Below, in pieces: positions 16,779 to 24,909 of a stretch of DNA of 64,000 bases. Source of the stretch: JANXAZ01 sp964504655. Lineage in GTDB: Bacteria; Pseudomonadota; Alphaproteobacteria; Geminicoccales; Geminicoccaceae. The stretch is from positions 10,881 to 74,880 of the forward strand of contig CAZDFD010000009.1 in the NCBI GenBank assembly GCA_964504655.1, written 5' to 3'. The first letter of the stretch is position 1. The number at the start of each line of letters is the position of its first letter. A program made the position numbers and the translations under genes. Below the pieces are notes generated by a model. It ran no database searches. It was not told where the DNA came from and worked only from the letters and a program-made list of their open reading frames with translations.

Positions 16779-18086
16779 GTGAGCGTCACGGTCGAGCCGG
16801 GCTTGAGCATCGCCGTGCTCGGTCTCGGCCATGTGGGCACGACGACCGCCGCCTGTTTGGCCGAGGCCGGACATCGGGTGCACGGGATCGACGTCGATCC
16901 GGACAAGGTGGCGGCGCTCGCCGCCGGCCGCTCGCCGGTCGTCGAGCCGGGGGTCGACGAGCTGCTGCGCCGCGCCGCCCGCGCCGGCCTCCTGCGCGCG
17001 GGCACGTCGGTCGACGCGGTTCTCGACCGGCTCGATCTGGCGCTGGTGTGCGTCGGCACCCCGGCCGGCGCCGACGGCCATCTCGACTATCGGGCGCTCC
17101 TCGACGTGCTGCGGCAGCTCGGCCGCGGGCTGCGGCGCCGCGACCGCGCGCGGCCGCCCCTGCTCGTCGCCATCCGCAGCACGCTCGCTCCCGGCACGAT
17201 GGACGGGCTCGTCCTCCCGACGCTCGCAGCCGAGGCGGAGACCGCCCCCGGCGAGCGCTTCGAGGCGGCCTTCAACCCCGAGTTCCTGCGCGAAGGAAGC
17301 GCCCTGCTCGATCATCGGAGCCCCTCGCGGATCGTCCTGGGCGAGCGAGTCAGAGGCGCGGCCCGCCGCCTCCTCGGGATCTACGACGGGATCGACGCGC
17401 CCTGGTTCGAGGCGCCGTTCCGTCTGGCCGAGAGCGTCAAGCTCCTCGACAACGGCTTCCATGCCCTCAAGGTGGCCTTCGCCAACGAGATGGGGCGGGT
17501 GGCGCTCGCCGCCGGAGTCATGCCCGAGCTCCTGGCCGAGCCGTTCCTGGCCGACCAGCGGCTCAACCTGTCGGCCGCCTATCTGCGGCCGGGCGGCGCC
17601 TATGGCGGACCCTGCCTGCCCAAGGACCTGGCGGCGATCCTGGCGTTCGGCCGGGACGCCGGCCTCGAGCTGCCGCTGCTCGCCGCGGTGCGCCGGAGCA
17701 ACGCCCGCCACCTCGACTTCATCCTCCGGCGGATCCTCGCCACCCTGCCGCCGCCCGGCCCGCTCCTGATGCTCGGCCTGACCTTCAAGGCCGGCACCGA
17801 CGATCTGCGCGACAGCCCCAACCTCGCACTCGCCGAGCGCCTGCTGCGGGCCGGCTACGATCTCGAGGTGGTCGACCCCGACCTCGACCCGGAGCGGCTG
17901 ATCGGCGCCAACTTCGCGATCGCCGCCGCCCACCACGAGATCCTGCGCCGGAGGCTGACCGCGGATCTCGAGGGAGCCGCCCGCCGCGCCCGGCTCGTGG
18001 TCGTCGCCAAGACGCTCCCGGGGCTCGTCGGCCGGCTGCCGGGGGACCTCCCGGTGGTCGACATCCCGAGGCTCCGGCTGCCGTGA
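16779..18086 (+). CDS. Nucleotide-sugar (UDP-Glc/GDP-Man) 6-dehydrogenase
   Basis: A 435-residue NAD-dependent enzyme oxidising a nucleotide sugar to its uronic acid. The Rossmann motif is IAVLGLGHVGTTTAACLAEAGH; FNPEFLREGSAL, the catalytic-Cys motif GGPCLPKDL and the C-terminal TFKAGTDDLRDSPNL are all present. The sequence resembles AlgD/GDP-mannose dehydrogenases as much as UDP-glucose dehydrogenases, so the exact substrate is open. The GTG start at 16779 follows a GGAG-containing region. It stands just upstream of the polymerase/ligase gene and supplies a uronic acid donor for the polymer. Confidence 0.9.
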   Translation: MSVTVEPGLSIAVLGLGHVGTTTAACLAEAGHRVHGIDVDPDKVAALAAGRSPVVEPGVDELLRRAARAGLLRAGTSVDAVLDRLDLALVCVGTPAGADGHLDYRALLDVLRQLGRGLRRRDRARPPLLVAIRSTLAPGTMDGLVLPTLAAEAETAPGERFEAAFNPEFLREGSALLDHRSPSRIVLGERVRGAARRLLGIYDGIDAPWFEAPFRLAESVKLLDNGFHALKVAFANEMGRVALAAGVMPELLAEPFLADQRLNLSAAYLRPGGAYGGPCLPKDLAAILAFGRDAGLELPLLAAVRRSNARHLDFILRRILATLPPPGPLLMLGLTFKAGTDDLRDSPNLALAERLLRAGYDLEVVDPDLDPERLIGANFAIAAAHHEILRRRLTADLEGAARRARLVVVAKTLPGLVGRLPGDLPVVDIPRLRLP

Positions 18087-18132
18087 GCACGATCGAACCG
18101 CGCCCGGCCCGCCACCGGTGGGAGCCCGGACG

Positions 18133-19620
18133 ATGAGCGCGCACGGCCCCCTCCTGGCCGGGACCGAGCTTTCCGCCGGCCGGCCGGCGCGGCGTGGACC
18201 GGCCCGTGCCGTGCCCGATCCGGGCCCGCGGTTCCTGCATGCCGCCGGTCGCGGCCTCGGTCGGCTGATCGGCACCCTCCTGTCGTTCGAGGCGCTGTTC
18301 GCGCTGTTCCTCTACTCGAACAACATCAAGCCGTTCCTGCCACGCCTGCCGTTCGACGAGACCGTGGCGCTGATGGCGGCGAGCGCGCCGCTCGCGGTGT
18401 GGATCCTCTGGCGGAAGGGGCTGCGCCGCGAGGGGGTCGTGGTGGTCGCCGCCGGACTCCTGTTCTTCGGCTGGCTCGCCACGACCATGCTGTGGAGCCC
18501 GGGGCGCACCCTGGCCCTGCGCGCGGTCGCCTTCAACCTCACCTTCAACCTCTACTGCCTGATCGTCGGGGCGCTGGTGCTCGCCGGCGATCGCTCCCGG
18601 ATCCGTCGCTTCCTCTTCTTCCTCGTGGTGATCGGGCTGATCCTGGCCGGCAACGGGCTGTGGATCTATGTCGAGCACGGGACGTTCCGCTATTATCGCC
18701 CGTTCATGTTCACCCGCTACTACCTGACCTGGACCTATCCGGTGGTCTCGGCGAGTGCGGTGGCGCTGGTGCTCGCGCTCACCGCACCGGCCGGCAGCGC
18801 GCGCCAACTCCTGGGCCTGGCCCTCGCCCTCGTCTTCGGGGCCTTCCTCCTGGTCGGTGGGGCGCGTGGCCCGCTGCTCGGCCTCGCGGTCTGCTTGGTC
18901 GTGCCGCTGGTCGTGGTCGCACCGCGTGCCGAGCGCGGCGCACTCCTCGTGCCCAAGATCCAGATTCTGGCCTTCCTGCTGGTGACGGGGGCCGGAGCCT
19001 ATGTCGCCTACCTGCTCGCGACCGGTCAGATGACCGCGACACTCAGCCGGTTCCTCAGTCTGCTCAGCTACCTGCAGTACCAGGGCACGGCCCTGCGTCA
19101 CGAGAGGCTGAGCTATTGGTCGAACGCACTCACGTTCTGGTCGCAGGCTCCCCTCCTCGGCAACGGCATCGGCAGCTTCTCGAGCCTCTACGTGCCCGGC
19201 GGCGGGGAGGTCGCCGGCACCCATCCGCACAACATCCTGCTCGAGATCCTGGCCGAGACCGGGCTCGTGGGCCTGGCCCTGTTCACCCTCCTGCTGCTCG
19301 CGGCGGCACAAGGGGCGCGACCGGCACGGCTGCGCGAGGATCCCCTCTATCTGTGCGCCTGGATGCTGTTCGCCAGCCTGCTCCTCATCCGGGCGATGCT
19401 CTCCGACGACCTCGCCTACCAGTGGGAGCTGTTCCTGGCGATCGGCCTGCTGAGCCTGTCGCCGCCCGCCGGGGACGACGCGGCAGGACGACGCCCGTCC
19501 GGTGCCGGGATCGGGCAGCGGGGCCTCGGCCGGCCCGAGGCGCCGATCGAGCCGCCAGGCTCGGGCCTGCTCAGCCGAGCAGCTCGGGAACGCGCTCGCG
19601 CGGCAGGAAGAAGCTGTTGA
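18133..19620 (+). CDS. O-antigen ligase / Wzy-type polymerase family membrane protein
   Basis: A 495-residue polytopic protein with roughly a dozen hydrophobic segments. The family's large periplasmic loop includes RHERLSYWSNALTFWSQAPLLGNGIGSF, followed by GTHPHNILLEILAETGLVG, the Wzy/WaaL (PF04932-type) signature. It would polymerise or ligate polysaccharide repeats at the outer face of the inner membrane. The ATG at 18133 follows GGGAG. Its last 50 nt overlap the convergent FkbM gene, coding a low-complexity C-terminal tail. Confidence 0.88.
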   Translation: MSAHGPLLAGTELSAGRPARRGPARAVPDPGPRFLHAAGRGLGRLIGTLLSFEALFALFLYSNNIKPFLPRLPFDETVALMAASAPLAVWILWRKGLRREGVVVVAAGLLFFGWLATTMLWSPGRTLALRAVAFNLTFNLYCLIVGALVLAGDRSRIRRFLFFLVVIGLILAGNGLWIYVEHGTFRYYRPFMFTRYYLTWTYPVVSASAVALVLALTAPAGSARQLLGLALALVFGAFLLVGGARGPLLGLAVCLVVPLVVVAPRAERGALLVPKIQILAFLLVTGAGAYVAYLLATGQMTATLSRFLSLLSYLQYQGTALRHERLSYWSNALTFWSQAPLLGNGIGSFSSLYVPGGGEVAGTHPHNILLEILAETGLVGLALFTLLLLAAAQGARPARLREDPLYLCAWMLFASLLLIRAMLSDDLAYQWELFLAIGLLSLSPPAGDDAAGRRPSGAGIGQRGLGRPEAPIEPPGSGLLSRAARERARAAGRSC

Positions 19621-20335
19621 GCCGGCCGTAGCGGCCGGCCACGAGGCGGCCCCGCTCGAACGCCGCGACCACGTAGTCGAGGCGCGCAAGGAAGGCGGTC
19701 TCCCGATCCTCCGCCGGATCCTCGATCAGGAGGGTCGGGCGGGCCCGTCGCAGGGTCCGCTCCGCGCCTCTGAGCACCGCGAGCTCGTGGCCCTGCACGT
19801 CGAGCTTGACGAAGGCCGGATCGAGATCGAGCGCGTCGAGCGGCGCCACCTCGCAGCGCAGCGGCTCGAGCCGCAGGAGCTCGGGACGGAAGCCGTAGAG
19901 GCGGTCGCCGTCGAGCCAACCGCGGGCGGTCTCCGGGTCGAGCGAGGCGAGACCGTCGAACGGCCAGTCGCGGTAGACCGGCAGCCAGAGGGTCAGCTCG
20001 CCGGCGGCCTCGCCGAGGGCGAGCGCCCGGCAACTGACGCGCCGGTCGCCGCGATGGCGCCGGGCGAGCGCCGCCGCGAGCCGCGGGTTGGGCTCGAAGG
20101 CCACGATCCGCGCCCCTCCGGTCAGCCGCAGCAGCGCCTCGACCACGAGGCCGCGGTTGGCTCCGATGTCGAGGACCAGATCGTCGGGCCCGAGGCCGAG
20201 GCGGCGCACGGCCAGGAGATCGGGCTCCACCGGCCGGCCGCTGCAGCGCTGCCACAGCCGCTGCGCCGCGAACCTGGCGTCCTGCGCGAACGGCACGAAC
20301 ACCTGCGCCGACCGGATCAGCTTGCGGAGCGGCAC
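19571..20335 (-). CDS. FkbM-family methyltransferase
   Basis: A 254-residue SAM-dependent methyltransferase. The SAM motif is LVLDIGANRGLVVEALL, followed by IVAFEPNPRL and the family signature FVKLDVQGHELAVLRGAE. Members commonly O-methylate sugars in exopolysaccharides and LPS, which fits this locus. It lies 36 nt downstream of the Wzc-like kinase gene on the same strand, so it is probably cotranscribed. The 3' end overlaps the convergent polymerase gene by 50 nt. Confidence 0.88.
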   Translation of the reverse strand: MPLRKLIRSAQVFVPFAQDARFAAQRLWQRCSGRPVEPDLLAVRRLGLGPDDLVLDIGANRGLVVEALLRLTGGARIVAFEPNPRLAAALARRHRGDRRVSCRALALGEAAGELTLWLPVYRDWPFDGLASLDPETARGWLDGDRLYGFRPELLRLEPLRCEVAPLDALDLDPAFVKLDVQGHELAVLRGAERTLRRARPTLLIEDPAEDRETAFLARLDYVVAAFERGRLVAGRYGRLNSFFLPRERVPELLG

Positions 20336-20371
20336 GGGCCCCCTGCGTCGCTCGGTGCGGGTCTCTGTCGC

Positions 20372-22645
20372 TCAGTTGAGATAATATTTCTGACTTTTCT
20401 TATAGTACCCGGTCCGGTCGTGATAGCCGTAGCGCGTATGCTTGTCGAGATCGACCCGGGTCAGCACCAGGCCCTTCAAGGCGGCGCCCAGCTCCTGCAG
20501 GGCCGCGACCTCGTCCTGGACGAGCGCGGCCGGGGTCTTGTTCCATTGCACGGCGTAGACGACCTGGTCGACCAGGGGCGCCAGGATGCGGGCGTCGGTC
20601 ACGCTCGCGACCGGAGCCGTGTCGATCAGGACGAGATCGTAGCTCGCCCGGCAGCGGGCCAGGACCTCGCGCATCCGCTCGCTCGCCAAGAGCGCGATCG
20701 GGTTGACGGTCTGCCCCTTGACCGGGAGGAAGTGCACGCCGGTGTCCTCGTCCGGCTGGATCGCCTCCTCGAGCGTGCACTCCTCGCGCAGCACCTCGAC
20801 CACGCCGTGCGGCAGCTGCCAGCCCAGGTTGCGGTGCACCGAGGGGTGCCGGAGGTCGAGGTCGACCAGGAGGACCCGCTTGCCCGAGCGGGCGGCGAAG
20901 GTGCCCAAGGAGACGACGAGCGTGGTCTTGCCTTCCTCGGGCAGGCTCGAGGTCACGAGCACGACGCTGCCGCCGCCGGCCCGGGGCGGGCTCGCCATCA
21001 GCGCGACGAACACCGCTCCGACCGCCTCGGCGTAGACCGAGAGGGGCTTCTCGAGCAGATAGTGGTGCGGCTTGTGCCGCCGCCGTCCGGGGATCTCGGG
21101 GACCAGGCTCAGCAGGGGCAGGCCGGTCAGCCGCTCGACCTCGCGCGCGCTCCTGAGCCCCTTGCCCAGGCCCTCGAGCAGGATGGCGAGCGCCGAGGAG
21201 ATCAGGAGCGAGCCGGTGAGCCCGACCAGGAGATAGACCTTCGGGCCGAACGAGCTCGGCGCGAGCGGCGGGGTGGCGCGGCTCACGATCCGTGCGTCCG
21301 GCTCGACCAGCTGCTCCTCCTCGCGGGTCTCCTTCGAGCGCTGCAGGACCGACTGGTAGAGCTGGCGGGCCGCATCCGCCTGCCGCTCGAGTTCGCGGAG
21401 CTTGACCTCGGCCTGGCGGTCCTTGGCCGAGCGTCCCTTGAGACCGGAAAGCTGGCTCTCGATGGTGCCGACCCGCGCCTGCACGACCCGCACGTCGTTC
21501 TCGAGCTGGGTGGCGAGCCGGTCGACCTCGGCCCGCACCTTGGCCTGCAGGTTGGCGCGGTCGCGCTCGAGCTGGACCATGCGCGGATGGCGCGGCCCGA
21601 ACTGGCTCGTGAGCTCGGCCTCGAGCCGGGTGAGCTCGGTCTCCTGGGCGCGCAGGTTGACGATCACCGGCGAGGCGGCGATGTCGCTGATCGCATCGAG
21701 CCCGCGGCCGCTCGCCCGCAGCTCGCGCACGAGCCTGAGCTTGGCCTGCCGTTCGGCCAGCTCGCCACGGGCCACGATCAGCTCTCGGTTGAGCTCGCTC
21801 AGCTCCTGCTCGCCCAAGGTCACGCCGCGCGCGTCCAGGAGACCCTGGTCGGCGCGGAAGCTCGCGACCGCCCGCTCGGCCCGCTCGACCTCGGCCCGCA
21901 GGCTCTGCAGGCGGTCGTCGAGGAACGAGGAGGCGCGGCCCGTGGCACCGATCTTGCTGCGCAGCTGGCCGTCGATGTAGACCTCCGCCAAGTGGTTGGC
22001 GATCTGCGCTGCCTTGGCCGGCTCCTCGGCGGTGAACTCGAGGTGGATGAGGTAGGACACGCCGTCGTTGACCACGCGCAGCCGCTCGCCCAGGGCGGCG
22101 GTGACGAGGTCCTCGACCGGCTCGGCCGGCACCTCGGTCTCGCGCGGCCAGCTCGCCGGCTCGGCCGCGACGCCGATCGCCACGAGCCAGTCGCGCGGCA
22201 GGAGCGCCAGGACGCGCTCGACCAGGAGTTGTGGCTCGATCCGCAGCCAGCCGGCCTTGGGTGCCTGGAGGGCCGGGTTGAACTCGGGATCGTTGACCAG
22301 GCCGAGCTCGTCGACGGTGCGGCGCAGGTTGGCGTTCGAGGCGATCACGCCGATCTCGGTGGCGACGACCTTCTCGTCGACCGGCAACCGACCGACCACC
22401 TTCTCGATGTTCAGCACACGATCCTCGCGCGGATCGACGACGATCAGCGTGCTCGCCGTGTAGAGCGGCACACGGTTCTTGCCGTACGCCCAGCCGATCG
22501 TCGCACCGACCAGGGTGAGCAAGAGGATCAACCACTTGCGCCGCCACAGGATCGTGAAGAGCGAGACGACGTCGACCGCTCCATTGTTGAGCGTCGAGGG
22601 ATAGCTCGACGGAACGTCAACCTTAACTGGTGCAAGGTCTCGCAT
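20372..22645 (-). CDS. Wzc/ExoP-type polysaccharide copolymerase and tyrosine autokinase
   Basis: A 757-residue bitopic inner-membrane protein that controls chain length and export. The N-terminal Wzz domain has its first membrane segment at WLILLLTLVGATIGWAYG. A long coiled-coil periplasmic part (about residues 190-430) and the second segment VYLLVGLTGSLLISSALAI follow. The cytoplasmic BY-kinase carries Walker A SLPEEGKTTL, Walker A' VLLVDLDLRHPS and Walker B LVLIDTAPV. The C-terminus is a tyrosine cluster (YGYHDRTGYYKKSQKYYLN) for autophosphorylation. I chose the ATG at 22645; a longer frame could begin at GTG 22693 or TTG 22711. No phosphatase or Wza exporter is nearby. Confidence 0.9.
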   Translation of the reverse strand: MRDLAPVKVDVPSSYPSTLNNGAVDVVSLFTILWRRKWLILLLTLVGATIGWAYGKNRVPLYTASTLIVVDPREDRVLNIEKVVGRLPVDEKVVATEIGVIASNANLRRTVDELGLVNDPEFNPALQAPKAGWLRIEPQLLVERVLALLPRDWLVAIGVAAEPASWPRETEVPAEPVEDLVTAALGERLRVVNDGVSYLIHLEFTAEEPAKAAQIANHLAEVYIDGQLRSKIGATGRASSFLDDRLQSLRAEVERAERAVASFRADQGLLDARGVTLGEQELSELNRELIVARGELAERQAKLRLVRELRASGRGLDAISDIAASPVIVNLRAQETELTRLEAELTSQFGPRHPRMVQLERDRANLQAKVRAEVDRLATQLENDVRVVQARVGTIESQLSGLKGRSAKDRQAEVKLRELERQADAARQLYQSVLQRSKETREEEQLVEPDARIVSRATPPLAPSSFGPKVYLLVGLTGSLLISSALAILLEGLGKGLRSAREVERLTGLPLLSLVPEIPGRRRHKPHHYLLEKPLSVYAEAVGAVFVALMASPPRAGGGSVVLVTSSLPEEGKTTLVVSLGTFAARSGKRVLLVDLDLRHPSVHRNLGWQLPHGVVEVLREECTLEEAIQPDEDTGVHFLPVKGQTVNPIALLASERMREVLARCRASYDLVLIDTAPVASVTDARILAPLVDQVVYAVQWNKTPAALVQDEVAALQELGAALKGLVLTRVDLDKHTRYGYHDRTGYYKKSQKYYLN

Positions 22646-22841
22646 CGATTGCGGCTCGCGTCGCTCTTCCTCGGCGTGAAACCCTATATGCACATTCCGG
22701 GGGGCAGGCAAGGGAACGACCCCGGCCGGGGGCAGCGAGCCTACCGAGGTGTGCGGCCCGGTAACGATCGCCCGGGCGGCGTGGCGTCCGCCGCGGCCGG
22801 CGCCGATGGCGGCTCCATTCTCCGATCACGATTCGATTCCC

Positions 22842-23163
22842 CGGGATCTGGTCGCGCCCGTGCCGCGGCGCGGGCCGGCCGGAGCTCCGGGGCGATCCTC
22901 CGGGATCGGGTCGCGGTCCTCCGGGATCCGGCCGCGCCGGGTTCGGGATCTGGTCGCGCTGCCGGCGGCATCCCCCGGGATCGGGTCGCCGATCCTCCGG
23001 GATCGGGTCGCGCCCGGGCACGCCCTCCCCCGGGATCTGGTCGCGCCCGGGCTGCCGGTTCGGGATTTGGTCGCGCCGGGTTCGGGATCTGGTCGCGCTC
23101 CTCTAAAGGAGTCAAAACATACGATCAAAATAAGAGAGGCGTCTCCTGCGCGACCAAATCCCG
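22842..23163. repeat. oriV: Iteron array: probable replication origin of a RepA-type replicon
   Basis: Nine direct copies of a 16-bp iteron, consensus CGGGATCTGGTCGCGC, begin at 22842, 22901, 22922, 22944, 22976, 22998, 23031, 23061 and 23083. A tenth, inverted copy (23148-23163) lies just before repA. Between copies nine and ten is an AT-rich stretch (about 23099-23140) that suits strand opening and the repA promoter; it starts with the hairpin CTCCT-CTAA-AGGAG. The layout matches iteron-controlled plasmids, where the initiator binds direct repeats for initiation and an inverted copy for autoregulation. Upstream, 22646-22841 shows no gene. Confidence 0.88.
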
Positions 23164-23229
23164 AATCGACACCCGCAGCCGATCGCTGCTATCCACGACC
23201 GAACGGACCATCGACGACGGCAGGTACTC

Positions 23230-24204
23230 ATGGCCGCCGAGCACGAGCTCATCATGCGCGAAGGCCTGGACGCGGCCTTGCGTCAGGCGAGCAACGCCCG
23301 GGAACGGGCGCAGCTCCGGCTCGCCGCCGACATCCTCGTGCAGGAGGCCGAGAACCCGGCCGCCACGACCCACCTGCACTCGATCCTCTGCACGATCTAC
23401 CTGCCGCACCGACGGACCGAGCCGGACCTCGCCTGGCAGCGCTCGAACGGCGAGGGCGCCACGCTCATGATCCAGCCGACCAAGGACGAGCAGGGCCGCT
23501 ATCACGGCGTGCCGTACGGGGCGACCGGCCGGTTGATGATGATCTACCTGCAGAACGAGGCCTACCGGAACCGTTCGCGGCGGGTCGAGCTCGGTCGCTC
23601 GATGCACGCCTGGCTCAGGGCTATGGGCGTGGATTCCTCGGGCAAGGGCTACCGCGCCGCCCGCGAGCAGGCGGTGCGGATCGAGCGCTCGCTCGTGACC
23701 GTCGCCTACTCCGGGCCGAGCGGCCGGGAACGCTGGCAGGACACCATCATCCGCGGCTCGTTCAACCTGCTGCCGGCCGACGACAGCGGCGGCCGCCAGC
23801 AGGAGCTGTTCCCCCAGCTGATCCAGCTCTCGGAGAGCTTCTACGAGGCCCTGATCCGACACCCGGCGGTGCTGTTCGAGCCGGCCATCAAGGCGCTCGC
23901 CGGGAAGAGTCTCGCCCTCGACGTCTATCTCTGGCTCGCCTACCGGCTGCACGCGCTCGAGCGCCCGACCCGGGTCGGCTGGAGGAGCCTGCACCAGGCG
24001 TTCGGGCCCAACTACGACCGGGAGCGCGACTTCCGCGCCAAGTTCAGGGAGGCGCTCAAGGAGGCGCTCCTGGTCTACCCGCAGGCGATCGTCGACCTGA
24101 CGAGTGACGGTGTGCAGCTCTCGCCCTCGGCACCACCGGCACCGCCGCGCAGCGTCCACTATCTGGACACCCGCCGGCTGCCGTGGCGACGGGCGCCGAT
24201 CTGA
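23230..24204 (+). CDS. repA: Plasmid replication initiator RepA
   Basis: A 324-residue initiator of the RepA_C type (plasmid-encoded RepA). Characteristic stretches are LHSILCTIYLPHRR, GVPYGATGRLMMIYLQNEAYR, SRRVELGRSMHAWLRAMGV, REQAVRIERSLVTV and LALDVYLWLAYRLHAL. It binds iterons and opens the origin. The ATG at 23230 is preceded by GGCAGG. The iteron array ends 66 nt upstream, including an inverted copy placed as an autorepression site. The heme oxygenase gene starts 18 nt after its stop on the same strand. No parA/parB pair is visible in the window. Confidence 0.9.
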   Translation: MAAEHELIMREGLDAALRQASNARERAQLRLAADILVQEAENPAATTHLHSILCTIYLPHRRTEPDLAWQRSNGEGATLMIQPTKDEQGRYHGVPYGATGRLMMIYLQNEAYRNRSRRVELGRSMHAWLRAMGVDSSGKGYRAAREQAVRIERSLVTVAYSGPSGRERWQDTIIRGSFNLLPADDSGGRQQELFPQLIQLSESFYEALIRHPAVLFEPAIKALAGKSLALDVYLWLAYRLHALERPTRVGWRSLHQAFGPNYDRERDFRAKFREALKEALLVYPQAIVDLTSDGVQLSPSAPPAPPRSVHYLDTRRLPWRRAPI

Positions 24205-24216
24205 GACCATAATCTT

Positions 24217-24232
24217 CGGGATATGGTCGCGG
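24217..24232 (+). repeat. Extra iteron copy overlapping the heme oxygenase start codon
   Basis: CGGGATATGGTCGCGG differs from the iteron consensus at two of 16 positions. It contains the ATG (24223) of the heme oxygenase gene, 1 kb downstream of the main array. RepA binding here could affect transcription past repA. Confidence 0.65.
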
Positions 24233-24909
24233 CGGCGTCTCCGGAGCCTCCTCGCACCGGCCTTCCTCGGGGCGGGCTCGCCGCGGCGCTGCGGGGGCAC
24301 ACCCGGACCCTGCACCACCGTGCCGAGCGCTCCGGGGTAGTGGCGGACCTCCTGCGCGGCCGGATCCGTCCGTCCACCTACCTGCTGCTGCTGCGCAACC
24401 TCCTGCCGGTCTATCGCGCCCTCGAGGATGGTTTGCGCCGGCACGCCCGAGACCCGATCCTTGCGCCGTTCGCCCGACCCGAGCTCTGGCGCGCCGCGGC
24501 GCTCGCGCGGGACGTGGCGGCCCTCGCCGCCCGCGTACCCGCGAGCACCGGCCTGTCGCTCGCGGCGGCACAGCGTTACGTGCAGCGGATCGAGCAGGTC
24601 GAGCGGGTCGATCCCGGGCTCCTGATCGCCCACGCCTATGTGCGTCACATGGGCGATCTGAGCGGCGGCCAGATCGTGCGGCGGCTGCTCGTCGGGGCCC
24701 CGGGGATCGGGCCCGACGCGGTCCGTCTCTACGAGTTCCCGGAGATCGCCGATCTCGAGCGGGCCAAAAGCGACTACCGGGCGGCGCTCGACCGTGCCGA
24801 GACGCGGCTGGCCGACCGGGCGGCGGTGCTCGAGGAGGCGTGCGTGGCGTTCCGGCTCACGATCGCCCTGGCCGAGGCAGTCCGGCGCGCCGACGGCGGC
24901 CCGGGCTAG
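24223..24909 (+). CDS. Biliverdin-producing heme oxygenase
   Basis: A 228-residue heme oxygenase that cleaves heme to biliverdin, CO and iron, supplying the chromophore of the adjacent bacteriophytochrome. The proximal-His segment is LRGHTRTLHHRAERSG; LLIAHAYVRHMGDLSGGQIVRRLL is the distal-helix signature. The only plausible start is the ATG at 24223, which lies inside an iteron copy and has only a weak ribosome binding site. The gene is 18 nt behind repA and may be read from the repA promoter. Its stop shares CTAG with the stop of the convergent bphP. Confidence 0.9.
   Translation: MVAAASPEPPRTGLPRGGLAAALRGHTRTLHHRAERSGVVADLLRGRIRPSTYLLLLRNLLPVYRALEDGLRRHARDPILAPFARPELWRAAALARDVAALAARVPASTGLSLAAAQRYVQRIEQVERVDPGLLIAHAYVRHMGDLSGGQIVRRLLVGAPGIGPDAVRLYEFPEIADLERAKSDYRAALDRAETRLADRAAVLEEACVAFRLTIALAEAVRRADGGPG

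Noticed and set aside
22842..23163. Regular repeats considered as a CRISPR array
   Set aside because: The units are 16 bp with irregular 5-43 nt spacing, one is inverted, and a replication initiator follows. They are iterons.
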